A program made the translations under genes and the position numbers. Below, in pieces: positions 60,739 to 64,000 of a DNA stretch of 64,000 nucleotides (position 1 is the first letter of the stretch; each line of letters begins with the position of its first letter). The notes under the pieces were generated by a model. It searched no databases and had not been told where the DNA came from. It saw only the letters and a program-made list of their open reading frames with translations. This DNA comes from Manihot esculenta. Lineage: Eukaryota; Streptophyta; Magnoliopsida; Malpighiales; Euphorbiaceae. Location: positions 1,984,611 through 2,048,610 of the forward strand of contig NC_035177.2 in assembly GCF_001659605.2 (NCBI RefSeq), in the 5' to 3' direction.

Positions 60739-62563
60739 GTAATACCCGGCTAGACCCCGGTATCGGAATCCCTACTTTCCGGCGGAATCTTCGTTGGACT
60801 CCAGAATTCTAGGATGTCGGAGCTTTTTAGAAGGGTAGAATAAAGGTTTTCCAAAATGTTTTTACATGTTTTTATTGGTTTGATTAAGAAATTTTGAGTT
60901 TTGAAAAGAAAAGACCAAGGAGGGAATTGCCAGGTTCGGCCGCCAAAAGTCAGCTTCGGCCGCCGAAGGTGGCTTTCTTGCGCTGCCACCGAACCCCATG
61001 TTCGGCTGCCGAACGTGGTGGAGGTGTGGAAGCAAGCTTTGCCCGCCGAAGGTGGTTGACCGGCCACCTATAAAAGGGTCCATTGTCCGGAATGGAGGTT
61101 ATTTTTCTCTCTCTTTTCGGACATAGGTGAGTTCTTGTCCTCCTTTGGTTGATTCCATGTATTTCTTCAAAGTTTAGCAAGTTTTAAGTAGTTTTTAACT
61201 TGGTTTTGAAGATTTTGAGCTAAGAAGCAAAGTTTTGAGGTTTGGAGACTTCAGATCTGTTTTCCTTTGCATCTCTGAGTTTAGACCATCAATCCTCTCG
61301 ATCTTCAAGAGGTAAGCATGGATCCTCACCTCCCCTTATGTGTTAAGTATATTTTGGCCGCCTAAACTTGCCCCCGAAAGTTTGAACTTTCGGCTCTGGA
61401 GTGGAGTTTCGGCCGCCGAACCTGCCCCCGAAGGTTGCTGAGTTTCGGCTCTGGAGGGACTTTCGGCCGCCGAACCTGCCACCGAAAGTACCCTGTCCAG
61501 CCTTCCTTTGCATGTTTTTCCATGCATGTTTAAGGTATTTTAGGGGGGGTTTTTGGGGACATGTTTAGAGTTATGATAGAGTATGTTTGGTCCCTCATTT
61601 GAGTCTACATTTGTAGGATTGGACCCGAGGAACCGAGGAGGCCCACAGAGTTAGCTGGTTCAGAGCTAGTGCAGCATTTGCTAGAGGTGAGTAGAACTGA
61701 ACTATGTTTTCAATTAAATGAAAGGTTTAGCATGAAATATGCATCATGAATGCCATGTATATGTTAGGTTGTATTGCATTAGTATTCACGAAAATGACGC
61801 ATTGCATTATTACTTGTTGGTGTGGATGGACAACAGGACGACCCTTTAGCCCTCTAGTTATTATTTCTTGTAACAGAAGTCCTGAGGAGCCCCACCGAGG
61901 GCCGGGTACAGAGTTTATGTATGTAACAGAAGTCCTGAGGAGCTCTTTCGAGGGCCGGGTACAGAGTAGAGGGATTTTTGGGTCCGTTCATCCTTGATGT
62001 GCATTGATGTGCATTGTTTGTGATGTGAAGCATTTCATGATGGCATATGATATGTGAATGTTTTTATTATTCTACTCACTGGACTCTAGTAGCTTACTCC
62101 TCTCCCTAACCCCCAGGTTTGCAGGGCCAGAGATAAGACAGGGTAGCAGCAAGAGCAGAGAATGTAATAGTTTAGTAGTGGACATGTATTATAGAAAAAT
62201 GATGTAATGTAATGTATATTGAGGATAGTATTGTGCTTGGCCCTAGAGTATGTTTAATCCATTTTGTATATGATCAGTATTTATTATGTTTTTTTATGAG
62301 AACCAAGCTTGATATATGTAATGTTGACCCATCTAGAGCATTTGATGAGGGCTCTAGTATGGAGTTTTATGTTCACAGAGATAGTGCATGCACAGGTCAA
62401 GCTTAGTAAATGAAAAGTTTAAATTTTTTTTTATGGAAATGTATGATCATGTATGGGATTTATCAGGTACACAGAATGCACAGTAGGCTTGCTACGGGTT
62501 TCGGCGACCTTAAGTCGATCTGAATCCTAGCGCCGGTAGCGGTCCGGTCTCCGGGTCGTTACA
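60739..62563 (+). mobile_element. Short solo-type LTR nested in the eroded LTR
   Basis: 1825 bp from TGTAATACCCGGC to CCGGGTCGTTACA. Divergent from A-C and shorter in the middle (the part between the donor-like site at 61312 and the GC-rich block at 61355 is largely missing). TATA box 61069-61076, donor-like GT at 61127, 61312 and 61687, tandem repeats AAGTCCTGAGGAGC (61867-61965). Flanks are GCATA/ATATG; no clean duplication. Confidence 0.85.
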
Positions 62564-64000
62564 ATATGTGTGTATAGGCTGGATATAAATGCTTATGGTA
62601 GGTTGCATATGGATGTGTGGGTTGGATATAAATGCTTATGGTAGGGTATGGTTATTTTTATTTAATCCTTAATGAAGTATGAATGCATGCAAAGTTTGCT
62701 GCGTTTTTAAGTTGTTTATCAACTTACAAGAGCTTTGGGAAGTTTTGACCTTGTTGATTTTGTGTTATGTTATGGTTTTGTGACTGTTGGACATTTGCAG
62801 AATTGGGTTTTGGTATTCTGCTAAAATCCAAGTTCGGTCACTATACGCACTTTGAGGTAGCCTACTTTGGCCACTACAAGTGCTTTCAAAAGAGAACTTT
62901 CAGCTCTAAATAGAGACCTTAGGCCACCAAAGGTGTTGCCGAAAGTCTCTTGCCTAGTCTTTTTCAATCCTTTTTTATATGCTTTCTTATGTGCTTTTAG
63001 GGGGTTTCTTGAGGTAATTTTTAGAGTTTTAAATTTAACATTTTGGTCTCTCATTTGAGTCTGTCTATGTAGAATTGAAATTGGAAAACTATCAAGGCCA
63101 ACAATAAAGTAACTGCTTTTCAGTGAAGAGTGTGTGTCTATAAAAAGTGAGTAGAATTAAACTGAACTTTACTTTAAGTCAAATTATTTAAATTAAAGAA
63201 TGCTCATACATCATGAATACCATGAATAATTTTAGGTTGCTTGCATTGGAATTATAAAATATGTTCTATTACATATTTTTTCTGTATATATTAGATGGAT
63301 AAGATGACCCACTAACTCTCCTATTATGATATGATATGTTTACAGATGATCGATATAGAAGTTTAAATCGAAACTCATTCTATGCCCTTGACATTATGGT
63401 AAGAGAAAGACCATATTGGTCCATTCTATGCCCCTGCTATTATGGATTTATGCATAAATTTAAGAGGAAGTTCTTAGGAGTACCCATTGTAGACCAGATA
63501 CAATTGGATATATGTAGAATTACTGGTGATAAAATCTATCATATTATGAAATATTTCTGATGTACCGAATATATATGAGCATCTAATTTATTAAATTGAT
63601 TAGTTATGTATCATTCTACTTACTAAGCTATTTTAGTAGTTTATTCTTTTCCTCTAATTTCAAGTATGCAGGTCAAAGGTAGAGCACGGGACCATGGGAT
63701 AATATCGTATGTTTATTCTTGTAATAATTTAGTAATGGACATGTAAATTATTATTAATCTATTAGAGTTGTGCAATGCCCTAAGTGATGATTCTGAATCC
63801 CAATTTTGATGTGATCTCTTTTATATGTAAAAGTTTTAAAATTTTCATAGTTATATTTTTATTAAACTTTGTATTATATGTATGATGTATACATAGAACA
63901 TTTGATGAAAACTCCTAGTACATGTTTATACCTTATAGTTATGTTTATGCATGTGCTAAGTTTGATTCATGATGATGTTTTCTATTTATGTTTTGCGAAT
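62564..64000 (+). repeat. Eroded LTR, 3' part, running off the window
   Basis: Resumes similarity to the LTR from about 62820 (AAGTTCGGTCACTATACGCA, GGTCTCTCATTTGAGTCTGT, CATACATCATGAATACCATG, ATGCAGGTCAAAGGTAGAGC) and is still LTR-like at the right edge. 62564-62640 contains two copies of GGATATAAATGCTTATGGTA. An open frame at 63336-63560 is chance within the repeat. Confidence 0.75.

Overview
The window looks like nuclear DNA from a flowering plant, probably a eudicot. It has large Ty3/gypsy LTR retrotransposons, AT-rich intergenic DNA, an intronless P-class pentatricopeptide-repeat (PPR) gene and a BAHD acyltransferase gene. There are no bacterial-type operons or ribosome-binding sites. 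My guess at the family (Euphorbiaceae-like) comes only from a vague memory of the LTR ends and is not demonstrated.

Region 1 (1-30951) is a nest of three elements of one chromovirus-type (Tekay/Del-like) gypsy family with 2.2-2.4 kb LTRs. Element C (minus strand; 5' LTR 28646-30951, gag-pol 28375 to 23664, last 0.3 kb of pol at 3663-3379) is the oldest. Element A (plus strand, 3664-23663) inserted into the integrase end of C, leaving the near-duplication TCCAG/TTCAG. Element B (minus strand, 10486-20652) then inserted into the integrase gene of A. B is nearly intact: its LTRs differ at about six bases plus two indels, and gag-pol has one obvious frameshift. To the left of A, the end of C has become a tandem array of 1779-bp units, each joining a forward LTR piece to a reverse LTR piece at a TTCGG microhomology.

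Region 2 (30952-40830) is AT-rich and gene-poor. It holds a large foldback structure (31995-33540) beside a pair of ~0.9 kb direct repeats, and a ~1.5 kb Mutator-like element with ~190-bp terminal inverted repeats, itself inside an older inverted repeat.

Region 3 (40831-54476) holds the two convincing host genes: a 445-residue BAHD acyltransferase (40925-42262, +) and an 838-residue PPR protein (50179-52695, -). Between them lie a non-autonomous hAT element with a perfect 8-bp duplication (45486-46658) and a second TIR-bearing element with a GC-richer core.

Region 4 (54477-64000) holds a solo LTR with a perfect TTCAA duplication, a decayed Tat/Ogre-like gypsy pol relic, and a solo-type LTR inserted into a much older, C-to-T eroded LTR of the same superfamily that runs off the window.

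The most interesting signals lie in the LTRs: (i) dense copies of a 15-bp quasi-palindrome GTTCGGCSGCCGAAC just upstream of a TATA box, containing the GCC-box core; (ii) strong splice-donor-like sites conserved across subfamilies that are otherwise diverged; and (iii) the recombination joint that uses the same motif. No RNA genes or CRISPR arrays were seen.
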